Notes under the pieces: generated by a model
Told to the model about the DNA's origin: nothing
Database searches by the model: none
Seen by the model: only the letters and a program-made list of their open reading frames with translations
Assembly (NCBI GenBank): GCA_017303675.1
Contig: JAFLBX010000001.1
Span: 259,970-323,969 of the forward strand
Reading direction: 5' to 3'
Source of the DNA: Ignavibacteria bacterium
Lineage (GTDB): Bacteria; Bacteroidota; Ignavibacteria; Tepidaquicellales; OLB5
Length of the DNA stretch: 64,000 nt
Part shown: positions 7,797 to 16,085 of the stretch, in pieces
Numbering within the stretch: the stretch's first letter is position 1
Layout of the letters: each line of letters begins with the position of its first letter
Made by a program: the position numbers and the translations under genes

Positions 7797-7831
7797 ATTC
7801 CCAAAATGGTCCGCCTTGGCGGATTGGGAAT
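7797..7831. repeat. Nested palindrome ATTCCCAA/TCCGCC
   Basis: Outer arms ATTCCCAA (7797-7804) and TTGGGAAT (7824-7831) enclose inner arms TCCGCC and GGCGGA separated by two T. A further imperfect palindrome built on ACGAG/CTCGT follows to about 7895. These look like dispersed repeat debris; no function is evident. Confidence 0.5.
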
Positions 7832-7917
7832 GAGAATTATTGAAGCAAGTTTAGTAATACTACAACTCAACGAGTCAAAAACTCGTAGAGTAGTTGACCA
7901 GCTCCCAGGGAGAGTTT

Positions 7918-10203
7918 TTAAAATTGGATGCTGAAGCCGCCGACGGGCAGGAATTTCCATTGGTAAATTGTGCCCTGCTCGTTTTTGTATTCATTCCAGA
8001 AGTATGAATATACATTTTCTGTGTTGAATGTATTTTGAAGCTCTATATATGTCACAATGCTCATATTCTTGAAATTCCATTTTTTATCAACTCTTAAGTC
8101 AAGCCTGTTATAATCTTTATACCTGAAGCCGTTAAAGTTATTGAAGTCACTGACTCCCCTGCCAACAACGGTAGAAGCGTTAATGTCAAAAGGCGTATAG
8201 GGTCTGCCGGTAGTATAGCGGAATTTCAGCCCAACGAGCCAGTCGTTGGTTAGCTGGTAACCTGCAATAATTGTTAAATTATGCCTGTAATCAAAGGAAC
8301 CGGGTTTTTCTCCGCCTTCGAGTCCTGTAACCCGGCTATCTGCAAGCGAATAATTTATCATACCGTAAAAACCGTTGCCTGTAAGCTTTTTGTGCAGGGA
8401 AAAATCAATACCGCGAGAAAAACCTTTACCTTCGCTCACTGCTTCACCGAACATCAGGTTGGGGCCGTTCTCGGTTCCACCACTTATGAGCACATAAGTG
8501 GGTATAACTGTGCTTACCGGGTAATTTTTGTAATCCTTGTAATAAGCTTCTATTGACATGCGCAGCTCAGGTGAAAAAAGGTGCTCGATACCAACTACAA
8601 AATGATTTGCCTGTATGAATTTCAGGTTTTCGTTGCGTGGGTCTGCAGTTAGCCAAATGTATTCAGGTGACTGGTAATACATACCAGTTGATGCGCTGAG
8701 AGTTGTATTTGCAAATAAGCTGTAGCTTATGCCAAACCTGGGAGATGCAGCAATATTTTTTTTAATTCCTGAAAAATAATCAACCCTGGCGCCTGCATTA
8801 AGTATTACCCTGTTACCCGGTAATTTTAGGGTATACTGGGCAAATCCGGATGCTTTGTAATAGCTATCTTTTACATTTACGTTTGTTTCAGGTATGGGGT
8901 CACCGAAAGAAGTTGTATCGGCTACATAAAATGTTTCATTTTTAAATTTTATGTAGCGGGCGCTGCCGCCAAGTATTAAATTATTGGATTTATTCAGCTG
9001 GTAAAATACCTCTGATTTAAAATTAAAATCGCTTTCGTAGGAATCATACTTGAACTTCAGCTCATCTGTCCGCAGGTCATAATTAGTATAATTAAAAAAC
9101 GCAGAAGAATTCGCAAGTACGGTTTGCCAGTAACCTTTTTTGAAAAGTTTCTTCAGATTAAATCCTGCAGTAAACTGCTGCTGATCTCCTTTAGCTTTAC
9201 CATACGGATTATCATCGCTTATTTCGGGTGATTCACCTTCAAAGCTGATCTTATCCAGGCCGCCTATACCAACAAAATTCAGCCTGGTATTTTTATCAAT
9301 ATCATACACAGCTTTCAGATTAAAATCCCAGTAATCAGGCACGGCAGCAAGTCTTATAGCGCCTTTTATAAGATTGAGGTAACTTTTCCTGACCGAAAAA
9401 ATGAATGAACCTTTTTTGGTGAAAAGCGGTCCTTCAAAAATTCCGCCAAAACCAGCGGTAGAAAGATTGATATCACTCAGAAAGCTTTTACGGTAACCTT
9501 CACGGAATTTGACATCCATAACAGATGAAAGCTTATCGCCGTAGCGGGCGGAAAATCCGCCGGTAGAAAAATTAACATCATCAATGAATTTTACATTTAT
9601 CATACCAATTGGCCCGCTTGATGAGCCCTGAGTAGGGAAATGGTTGACATTGGGTATTTCAATACCGTCAATCATAGTAAGGTTTTCAGCCGGTGAGCCG
9701 CCGCGTACTATAAGATCATTACGCTGATCGTTGGCAGGAGATACACCGGGCATTATCTGCAGCATTCTGGAAATATCCTCAACAGCGCCGGGTGCGCGGC
9801 GTACCTCTTCAAAATCAAGGTTATAGCTGCTGGTGCTTACATCAGTGTTCTTCTGGAAATATTTGCCTTCGACATCAATTTGTTCTGTGGTGATATTTGA
9901 AAGCAGCAATTCAATTTCAACATTTGCCGGGCGCGAAGAATTCACGACAACATCTGTATGAATAAAAGCTTCATAGCCAAGGCAGGTAACTTTAATTTCA
10001 TAAGTCCCCAGCGGAATATTTATAAACTGAAAATTGCCCCTTGAATCGGTAACGGTTTTTAGATCAGTATTCAAAACCGTAACGGTTGCTTCAGGAACCG
10101 GGTTTGTTGTTTCTTTATCAGTTACTTTTCCGTTTATTATTCCTTTATCCTGAGCGAAAACCGCTGCTGTAAAAATCATCAGGAATACAATAATTCTCTT
10201 CAT
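7918..10203 (-). CDS. TonB-dependent outer-membrane receptor with carboxypeptidase-regulatory-like domain
   Basis: A signal peptide (M-K-R-I-I-V-F-L-M-I-F, cut after F-A-Q) leads to a carboxypeptidase D regulatory-like beta-sandwich (about 22-105: G-K-V-T-D, D-S-R-G-N-F-Q-F). A plug domain follows (about 130-240: M-P-G-V, R-G-G, M-I-D-G-I-E-I), then a long beta-barrel ending in aromatic F-S-I-Q-F. Such receptors import a bound ligand across the outer membrane using TonB energy. No SusD-like partner is adjacent, so a glycan utilisation locus is not indicated. It is the last gene of a probable operon with a TetR regulator, a DUF4188 protein and an epimerase (gap to the epimerase 20 bases). Ligand unknown. 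Confidence 0.88.
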   Translation of the reverse strand: MKRIIVFLMIFTAAVFAQDKGIINGKVTDKETTNPVPEATVTVLNTDLKTVTDSRGNFQFINIPLGTYEIKVTCLGYEAFIHTDVVVNSSRPANVEIELLLSNITTEQIDVEGKYFQKNTDVSTSSYNLDFEEVRRAPGAVEDISRMLQIMPGVSPANDQRNDLIVRGGSPAENLTMIDGIEIPNVNHFPTQGSSSGPIGMINVKFIDDVNFSTGGFSARYGDKLSSVMDVKFREGYRKSFLSDINLSTAGFGGIFEGPLFTKKGSFIFSVRKSYLNLIKGAIRLAAVPDYWDFNLKAVYDIDKNTRLNFVGIGGLDKISFEGESPEISDDNPYGKAKGDQQQFTAGFNLKKLFKKGYWQTVLANSSAFFNYTNYDLRTDELKFKYDSYESDFNFKSEVFYQLNKSNNLILGGSARYIKFKNETFYVADTTSFGDPIPETNVNVKDSYYKASGFAQYTLKLPGNRVILNAGARVDYFSGIKKNIAASPRFGISYSLFANTTLSASTGMYYQSPEYIWLTADPRNENLKFIQANHFVVGIEHLFSPELRMSIEAYYKDYKNYPVSTVIPTYVLISGGTENGPNLMFGEAVSEGKGFSRGIDFSLHKKLTGNGFYGMINYSLADSRVTGLEGGEKPGSFDYRHNLTIIAGYQLTNDWLVGLKFRYTTGRPYTPFDINASTVVGRGVSDFNNFNGFRYKDYNRLDLRVDKKWNFKNMSIVTYIELQNTFNTENVYSYFWNEYKNEQGTIYQWKFLPVGGFSIQF

Positions 10204-10223
10204 ATAGCTTTAATATTTTTAAA

Positions 10224-11150
10224 TTATTTATTCAGTTTCATTTTCTTTGCTGTATCTTTTATTCCCGTTAAATAAGGTGCAGGTTTCAGGTTAAATGTTT
10301 TTTCAAACTTTTCTGATGAAAAAAGATAATCACTATCGTTTTGATAAAGCATTTCGATCGATTCTCTGATATTGGAATTAAACAAACCGATAATGCGAAG
10401 CATCCATTTAGGAACATTCATGTATTTGGGCACTACACCAAATTCACGTGCTATTAATGAAATAATTTCCTTTCCCGTCAAAACATTTTTATCTGTTGGC
10501 AGGTGCCAAACCTGGTTGTATGCAGCGGGTGTATTGCCCAGGAGGGCTGTCCCTTTGGCTGCATCAGCAGCGTAAGTGAATGAATGCCTGAATTTATCGC
10601 TGATAAGCCACTGCGCTTTTTTACCTTTGGCAAAATTCTTAAACACGGTTTCAGTGATAACCGCAAGAGTATCTGCCCCGTAAAAATCAGCTGCGCGAAC
10701 AATCATTGCATTAAGATTACCTGCTTTTACATCATTCATAAGCATTTCAGCAATATGTTTACGCACTTCGCCCTTTTTGCTCACCGGGTTATAAGGAGTT
10801 TCTTCGGTCATCCATCCGTTCACTTTGCCGTAGGCGTAAACATTATCAAAGAAAACAAGCTTACTTCCGGTAGCTTTGCATGCATCAATGACATTTCGCA
10901 TAATAACAGGCCATTCAGCCTGCCACACTTTAGTATCATATTTTAAACCGGCTGTCAGATAAACAACATCAGATCCTTTAACGGCATCAAATACCTGCTG
11001 CCTGTTCAATAGATCTGCTTTAAAAAGCTCATCAGACGGATTTACTTTTTTGGGGTTACGGCTGACTAGCCTGATTTTACCCGTATATTTCACCAGCTCG
11101 TTAGCCAGCAATCTGCCTATTATACCAGTTGAGCCTAATATTGTATGCAT
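10224..11150 (-). CDS. NAD(P)-dependent epimerase/dehydratase (extended SDR)
   Basis: The N-terminal dinucleotide motif is L-G-S-T-G-I-I-G (residues 5-12), and the chain follows the extended short-chain dehydrogenase plan: D-V-V-Y-L-T-A-G-L after beta-4, then F-F-D-N-V-Y-A-Y-G at the active-site strand. A Y-x-x-x-K motif is not clear: G-E-V-R-K-H-I-A-E occupies the region, so the catalytic dyad may differ, as in atypical SDRs of the NmrA or sugar-epimerase-like type. Cytoplasmic, no signal peptide. The start is 17 bases after the DUF4188 gene, in the same operon. The substrate cannot be assigned; a role in modifying a small molecule sensed by the TetR regulator is inference. Confidence 0.8.
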   Translation of the reverse strand: MHTILGSTGIIGRLLANELVKYTGKIRLVSRNPKKVNPSDELFKADLLNRQQVFDAVKGSDVVYLTAGLKYDTKVWQAEWPVIMRNVIDACKATGSKLVFFDNVYAYGKVNGWMTEETPYNPVSKKGEVRKHIAEMLMNDVKAGNLNAMIVRAADFYGADTLAVITETVFKNFAKGKKAQWLISDKFRHSFTYAADAAKGTALLGNTPAAYNQVWHLPTDKNVLTGKEIISLIAREFGVVPKYMNVPKWMLRIIGLFNSNIRESIEMLYQNDSDYLFSSEKFEKTFNLKPAPYLTGIKDTAKKMKLNK

Positions 11151-11167
11151 ATAAATTTAATTAAAAT

Positions 11168-11632
11168 TTAAAACCTTCCTTTTGCGTTTTCATTTTTCCC
11201 TGTAGCTTCATTTAAAAACCCGGCTTTACCCAAGCCAAAGAGAGGCATATTTACATATATGTTTTCATAATTCCCCCTGGAAACCTTGTAGGTTTCATGC
11301 CACACTCCAACTACTCCGCTTTGCCTTGCCTTCAGGTTAAAGGCTTTCCATGCGGGGAAGTGTTCCATATCTTTATTCTTCGCATATGCTTCCAGATGTT
11401 CGAATGATTTCCAGTACTGCACGGATATTGTTGTCCTGCCAAACCAGCTTTGCTCGCCCATAAATCCGCTTAATGGATTTTTATACAGCTCCTTTATCAT
11501 CTTAGGCATAGCCATTGCTACGGGAAACCATTTGTGTATCATAAACCAGTTGTTCACCCTCATTCCAATTAAGAAGACAACAAAATCCCCTTCTAAACTT
11601 CCGAATTTTCTTCCTTTGATTATTTGTGCCAT
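11168..11632 (-). CDS. DUF4188-type protein (monooxygenase-like fold)
   Basis: A 154-residue soluble protein with the pattern of DUF4188: F-V-V-F-L-I-G-M-R-V-N, M-I-H-K-W-F-P-V, Q-Y-W-K-S-F-E-H-L-E-A-Y-A and V-G-V-W-H-E-T-Y. The family has a dimeric alpha/beta-barrel-like fold related to small heme or cofactor-free monooxygenases and is often encoded beside TetR/MarR regulators. Biochemical activity of the family is not firmly known to me. It is the second gene of the TetR-led operon (54-base gap to the regulator). Confidence 0.7.
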   Translation of the reverse strand: MAQIIKGRKFGSLEGDFVVFLIGMRVNNWFMIHKWFPVAMAMPKMIKELYKNPLSGFMGEQSWFGRTTISVQYWKSFEHLEAYAKNKDMEHFPAWKAFNLKARQSGVVGVWHETYKVSRGNYENIYVNMPLFGLGKAGFLNEATGKNENAKGRF

Positions 11633-11640
11633 GTTTTCAG

Positions 11641-11680
11641 ACCTCCCCTAAATCCCCTCCTTGGTAAGGAGGGGACTTGA
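11641..11680. repeat. CCCCTCCTT palindromic repeat between operon genes
   Basis: ACCTCCCC at 11641, then CCCCTCCTT (11654-11662), loop GGT, AAGGAGGGG (11666-11674). It is related to the in-gene copy at 420-458. It sits between the TetR and DUF4188 genes on their transcript and could form a strong mRNA hairpin there. Confidence 0.65.
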
Positions 11681-11686
11681 GGATAG

Positions 11687-12304
11687 TTATTTGTTATTTG
11701 TAATTAAATGTGTGTACATAAAATTCAAACTTCCGTTCACAGTATGCTCAATTACATCTTCAGGCATCATTGCGCACCTGCCGCGGATAATTAAAGCTGC
11801 CATTCCGTGCACAAAGCCCCATATACCAAATGTCACAGCATCAACATTTGGATCATTGATATATCCCTGCTCAATGCACTCTTTAACAGTATCTCTCAGG
11901 TAATCATATGAACGCTGACCAACCTCCCACTCCTGCTTTTCCGTAATTTTTTCTGCGACACCTTTTGCTATGAACATGAGGTCGTAGTAATCGCGGTTTT
12001 CCAGTGCGAATTTCATGTAAAGCCTGCCCATTTGCGCAAGCTTATCAACCGGATTATTGACGCCATCAAGAGTTTTTTGCAGCGCGTATAATTTTTCAAA
12101 TCCTTCAGTATGTATAGCGTGAATTATTTCACCCTTATCTTTAAAATATGAATATATTGAACCCGGTGAGTATTCTATTTTTTCGGCAATGGCACGTATT
12201 GAAACATTATCCATACCTTTTTCAATAAAAAGCTGCATGGCAGTTTTAATTATCAGTTGACGCATTTGCAGCTTTTCACGTTCTTTTCTATCTTCTGTAC
12301 CCAT
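11687..12304 (-). CDS. TetR/AcrR-family transcriptional regulator
   Basis: The N-terminal helix-turn-helix is typical: A-M-Q-L-F-I-E-K-G-M-D-N-V-S-I-R-A-I-A-E, then S-P-G-S-I-Y-S-Y-F-K-D-K. A helical ligand domain follows. I place the start at the ATG at 12302-12304 (205 aa, M-G-T-E-D-R-K) because the frame upstream to 12385 adds 27 residues with no regulator-like character. As the first gene of the operon it probably represses itself and the DUF4188, epimerase and TonB receptor genes. The A+T-rich leader contains repeated ATTGAA-type half-sites (about 12335-12360) that could be its operator, but this is weak. Confidence 0.85.
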   Translation of the reverse strand: MGTEDRKEREKLQMRQLIIKTAMQLFIEKGMDNVSIRAIAEKIEYSPGSIYSYFKDKGEIIHAIHTEGFEKLYALQKTLDGVNNPVDKLAQMGRLYMKFALENRDYYDLMFIAKGVAEKITEKQEWEVGQRSYDYLRDTVKECIEQGYINDPNVDAVTFGIWGFVHGMAALIIRGRCAMMPEDVIEHTVNGSLNFMYTHLITNNK

Positions 12305-12508
12305 TTTACCCGATAAACTTCGTTTATTTATTGAACATTGTTTAATTATTGAATGCAATTTAATATATGATTTGGTAAATGTCAATCATTTATTTAAAAA
12401 TATTTTCATAATTAATTATAAATCAGTGGGATATCTCTTGTAAAATTTGAAATAAATTAGACTTTAAAATTTCGAACTAAATAACAATCTTTACTATTAT
12501 AAAAACTG

Positions 12509-14491
12509 ATGTCAGAGGAAACAGAAGAAAATACAGCAATTGAGGTTCCAAGAAGTCCACTGGAAATAAAACTTGGTAATCTCCCCCCCAATCCGGGAAT
12601 TTACCAGTTTAAGGATAAAAGCGGGAAGATAATATATGTAGGTAAGGCTAAGAACCTGCGCAATCGCGTTCGCTCATATTTTATGTCCAAGCCTGTTGGT
12701 CCGCGGTTAACTAAAATGATCTCTCTTATCCGCGATGTTGAAATAATAAATACCGACAGTGAAGTTGAATCTCTAATACTCGAGATGAACATGATAAAGC
12801 AGCTTAAGCCGCGGTATAATGTTAATCTTAAGGATGATAAATCTTTCCCATATATAGTAATTACCAATGAACCGTATCCGAGAGTTTTCCCCACCCGCAA
12901 AAGGCGCAATGACGGCTCGAAATATTTCGGTCCATACACCGATGTGGGTAACATGAAGTTCTCTCTAAAAATGCTTCGAGAGCTGTTTATGATAAGGACA
13001 TGCAGCCTAAACATTACACAGGAAGCCATCGAAAAAAAGAAATTCAAAGTTTGCCTGGAATACCATATACATAAATGCGAGGGTCCGTGCGAAGGCCTTG
13101 TTTCGCAGGCGAAGTATAATGAAATGACCGGTGAGATTGAGAAGGTGCTGCATGGCAAAACGACATCACTTATAAAAGAGCTTGAAGCAAAAATGCGGGA
13201 AGCTGCTGCAAGCGAACGGTTTGAAGAAGCTGCGCTGATAAGGAACAGGATTGAATCGCTGACTGTATATACCGAAAAGCAGAAGATTGTATCGGAAGAC
13301 TTCATGGATAAAGATATAATCAATTTTGTTAAGGAAGGTGATGATGCCTGCGCTATGATATTAAATATCCGTGACGGCAAAGTGATAGGCAAACGGCATT
13401 ATTACATTGATACCGTTGAAGATAAAGAGCCCGGTGAGATACTGGAAAATGTGATATTCAGGTATTACAGTGAGAACTCATTTATACCGGATGAAATTCA
13501 TTTACCAGAAGATGCCGATACCAGCGAGAACAGCATTGAAGCTTTCAGTGAGTGGTTCATTAAAAATTTTAGCAAGAAAGTTGATTTCAAGATCCCAAAA
13601 CGAGGCGAAAAAGTGCAGCTGCTGGCAATGGTTAAGACAAACGCCAGATATATGCTTGATGAGCTGAAGCTTCAGCGATTAAAACGCGAGTTTATACCTA
13701 ACTCCGTTACTTCGCTGAAACGTGACCTAAGGCTCACAAAGCTTCCCCGCAGGATAGAGTGTTACGATATTTCCAATATCCAGGGCACGGATACTGTTGC
13801 AAGCATGGTGGTTTTTTATGACGGCAGGCCGAAAAAAAATGATTACCGGAAGTTTAAGATTCAGAGTGCCCTGAACGAAGTGGGCAGGCCCGATGACTTT
13901 GCTTCAATGCGCGAAGTGATATTCCGCAGATTCAGGAAGCTTGCTGAGAAGAAGATAGCTGAATCACCTGAAACGCACCAGAGTAATGTGCCTGATGGCG
14001 AAGCGCCGCAGGATATGAGCTTTGACGCAATGCCTGATCTTATAGTAATAGATGGCGGAAAGGGGCAGCTTTCAAGCGCTGTTAAGGTTCTGGGTGATAT
14101 CGGATTGGGTGAGCTTAATATTATCGGTCTGGCAAAAAGGCTTGAAGAAGTATTTCTGCCGGGGGCTCATGAGGCGCAATCAATACCCAAAACATCAAGC
14201 GGAATTAAGCTGCTACAGCGCGTCCGCGATGAAGCGCACAGGTTCGCAATAACTTTCCACCGCTCGTTAAGAGATAAGCGCACACTCCGCAGTGAGCTGG
14301 AAGATATCAAAGGCATTGGTAAAACCACAGCTCAAAAGCTGCTGAAAGAGTTCGGCTCAGTTGATAATATTAAAATTATGATAAAAAATGATTACGATGA
14401 GTTTGCAAAACGAGCCGGTAAAAAAGCTGCTGAGAGAATTAAGGAGTGGGTAGAGAGTCCAGAGAAATTACCTGATGAGTCTGCTTCTTAG
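12509..14491 (+). CDS. uvrC: UvrABC excinuclease subunit C
   Basis: UvrC makes the two incisions in nucleotide excision repair together with UvrB. Visible parts in order: GIY-YIG nuclease (about 26-105; G-I-Y-Q-F, Y-V-G-K-A-K-N-L-R-N-R-V), a cysteine cluster (C-L-E-Y-H-I-H-K-C-E-G-P-C, 182-194) that in the family can hold an Fe-S cluster, a UVR motif that binds UvrB (about 220-255), the RNase H-like second nuclease (C-Y-D-I-S-N at 418-423, V-I-D-G-G-K-G-Q near 514, D-E-A-H-R-F-A near 577), and tandem helix-hairpin-helix motifs (I-K-G-I-G-K-T-T-A near 600). A low-complexity insert of about 25 residues lies near 480-507. The length is normal. Its 3' end overlaps the convergent toxin gene by 24 bases. 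Confidence 0.97.
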   Translation: MSEETEENTAIEVPRSPLEIKLGNLPPNPGIYQFKDKSGKIIYVGKAKNLRNRVRSYFMSKPVGPRLTKMISLIRDVEIINTDSEVESLILEMNMIKQLKPRYNVNLKDDKSFPYIVITNEPYPRVFPTRKRRNDGSKYFGPYTDVGNMKFSLKMLRELFMIRTCSLNITQEAIEKKKFKVCLEYHIHKCEGPCEGLVSQAKYNEMTGEIEKVLHGKTTSLIKELEAKMREAAASERFEEAALIRNRIESLTVYTEKQKIVSEDFMDKDIINFVKEGDDACAMILNIRDGKVIGKRHYYIDTVEDKEPGEILENVIFRYYSENSFIPDEIHLPEDADTSENSIEAFSEWFIKNFSKKVDFKIPKRGEKVQLLAMVKTNARYMLDELKLQRLKREFIPNSVTSLKRDLRLTKLPRRIECYDISNIQGTDTVASMVVFYDGRPKKNDYRKFKIQSALNEVGRPDDFASMREVIFRRFRKLAEKKIAESPETHQSNVPDGEAPQDMSFDAMPDLIVIDGGKGQLSSAVKVLGDIGLGELNIIGLAKRLEEVFLPGAHEAQSIPKTSSGIKLLQRVRDEAHRFAITFHRSLRDKRTLRSELEDIKGIGKTTAQKLLKEFGSVDNIKIMIKNDYDEFAKRAGKKAAERIKEWVESPEKLPDESAS

Positions 14492-14788
14492 CTCATCTTC
14501 AAGATTTCTTCGGCCATCAAGAACTGCCAACACATATACAATTTGCTTTTGAATTTTGTATATGATCCTGTAGGGCTTGAAATAAACCTGTTTTATATCC
14601 GGCTGTTCATCATAAATTTCATTTATCCGGCTGCCCCTCTCGGGATACTTCGAAAGAGAAAAGACTCTTTCTTTTATTTTTTCGATTACTTTCTCAGCAT
14701 TTTCAAAACTATCATTCATTGAAATATAATAATATATTTCAAACATATCATCGATGGCTGTTTCAGTAAGCTCTATCCTGAAATCCAC
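14468..14788 (-). CDS. ParE/RelE-family toxin
   Basis: A 106-residue protein with the ParE/RelE toxin plan: T-E-T-A-I-D-D-M near the start, a two-helix hairpin, then Y-P-E-R-G-S-R, Y-F-K-P-Y-R-I-I-Y-K-I and V-Y-V-L-A-V-L-D-G-R-R-N. The Y-R-I-I-Y signature favours ParE-like toxins (gyrase poison) over ribosome-dependent RelE, but this is not decisive. Translation starts at a GTG overlapping the TAG stop of the upstream antitoxin (TAGTG), so the pair is translationally coupled. The C-terminus overlaps the end of uvrC on the opposite strand. Confidence 0.85.
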   Translation of the reverse strand: MDFRIELTETAIDDMFEIYYYISMNDSFENAEKVIEKIKERVFSLSKYPERGSRINEIYDEQPDIKQVYFKPYRIIYKIQKQIVYVLAVLDGRRNLEDELRSRLIR

Positions 14789-15087
14789 TATCTTTTGTAA
14801 TTTCTTTGTTTCTTAAGTGTCTTAATCTTTTTGTACAATTCCTTAAATGCACGGTCAAAAGGCAGAGTTTTCCCTTCCGAAATTTCTTTTTCGGATATAG
14901 CTATGATCTTCTGAAATGTAAGCTTATCCTGCAGCCTTTGATATTCTTTAATATCCATAAGTGCAGATTTAGCTTCACCATTCTTTGTAATGATATAAGT
15001 ACTTCCATTTTCAAAAGTATCTTCAATCATTTCAGAAGCATGAGATTTAAGGAAACTGATTGGTTTAATATTACTGCTGTATTTCAT
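14788..15087 (-). CDS. Phd/YefM-family antitoxin
   Basis: The N-terminal half is the Phd/YefM DNA-binding domain: I-K-P-I-S-F-L-K-S-H-A-S-E-M-I, then Y-I-I-T-K-N-G-E-A-K-S-A-L-M. The lysine-rich C-terminal tail would wrap the toxin. I prefer the ATG at 15085-15087 (99 aa, M-K-Y-S-S-N) to a TTG at 15111 because family members begin just before the I-x-x-x-x-L motif. It should neutralise the ParE-like toxin and repress the operon from the A+T-rich leader. Confidence 0.85.
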   Translation of the reverse strand: MKYSSNIKPISFLKSHASEMIEDTFENGSTYIITKNGEAKSALMDIKEYQRLQDKLTFQKIIAISEKEISEGKTLPFDRAFKELYKKIKTLKKQRNYKR

Positions 15088-15199
15088 AATTTTATAATTA
15101 ACTAGATCCAAATATAGACTAAATTCAGACCTGTTTCAAATCAATTATATATACATTTTTCACTGCTAAAAAGTTTCAATTCTATTTTTAATTATTCCC

Positions 15200-15228
15200 T
15201 TGACAAAATCTGAAATCATCATTAAAAT
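15200..15228 (+). promoter_or_regulatory. Sigma-70-like promoter upstream of the 228-aa gene
   Basis: TTGACA (15200-15205), 17 bases, TAAAAT (15223-15228). This is close to the enterobacterial-type consensus and unlike the TAnnTTTG boxes elsewhere in the window. AAGGAG follows at 15235-15240 but no ATG stands at a useful distance behind it. Confidence 0.35.
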
Positions 15229-15336
15229 TACACCAAGGAGATATACAATAAGAATATACAGGTAACACTTTTAACGGTCACGGCTTTTGCAGGCAGTCAT
15301 TTATTTTTTGTTAACTTAACTATTAATTAAATTGAT

Positions 15337-16023
15337 ATGGATAACAGATTATTTGACATCACCATTAAAGATTTTACCGGCATAAACGATCTTGAAAGCT
15401 CCAAATACCTTTTGCTGAATAAATTCAAATACTGCGAAAAGGAATTTAACGAAACACGGCTCTACCCTACTTACCAAATGCTGATCAATATATACATGCA
15501 GCTTGGCGATATAATGAAAAACCATAACAGGATTTTCAATAAAGAATATACTGATGCCATTTGTGAGGAGGAAATGGATGAGAAGATGATGCTCATTAAC
15601 AATGAGCTGGAAAAAAGCTTTGAGCTTATGCACTGGGCATTTGCACATTTAAACCGTGTTATGGAACAGGGCAAGGCAATATATGATTTTGTTGATGAGA
15701 GCATTAAGATAGAATCAATTGGCATATTGAGCAAACATAACACTGAAGGGTATTTTATTCTTCCGGATAACAGGGACAGGCTGCTAAGGATAATAAAGTA
15801 CAGCAGGAATCTGTATAAAATTTTAAAGACCAAAGAAGTTGGCAACCGCGAAATGAAGCTGATAACAATTCCGAATGAAGTGTTGAGAAATTACATGATA
15901 TCAGATGATATAATTAACCAGATAATATATATGCTGGATACTGAGCTGAATTTTTCATATCAGCAAACCATACTGCCCGTTGCGAAGCGGAAGTTTCTGG
16001 GATTTTTGGAGGGGGTTGCATAA
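15337..16023 (+). CDS. Unknown soluble helical protein (228 aa)
   Basis: I do not recognise this protein. It is acidic to neutral, predicted mostly alpha-helical, without signal peptide or membrane segment. Features include a run of alternating charged residues (C-E-E-E-M-D-E-K-M) near the middle and Y-S-R-N-L-Y-K-I-L-K further on. It sits alone between the toxin-antitoxin pair and the helicase unit, with about 250 bases of upstream DNA holding a possible sigma-70-like promoter. A role connected with the neighbouring defence-like genes is possible only by position. Confidence 0.65.
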   Translation: MDNRLFDITIKDFTGINDLESSKYLLLNKFKYCEKEFNETRLYPTYQMLINIYMQLGDIMKNHNRIFNKEYTDAICEEEMDEKMMLINNELEKSFELMHWAFAHLNRVMEQGKAIYDFVDESIKIESIGILSKHNTEGYFILPDNRDRLLRIIKYSRNLYKILKTKEVGNREMKLITIPNEVLRNYMISDDIINQIIYMLDTELNFSYQQTILPVAKRKFLGFLEGVA

Positions 16024-16085
16024 TTCATCAAGACCGAAGGCCTGATGAAAAAATTAAAAAAAGGATCAGGATTTGAGTAAGATTT

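Noticed and set aside
12305-12385. Longer N-terminus for the TetR regulator
   Set aside because: The extra 27 residues do not resemble a regulator N-terminus and cover the likely operator; the ATG at 12304 fits the family.
12601-13392. 263-codon frame opposite uvrC
   Set aside because: Antisense shadow of a strongly conserved gene; no protein family pattern.
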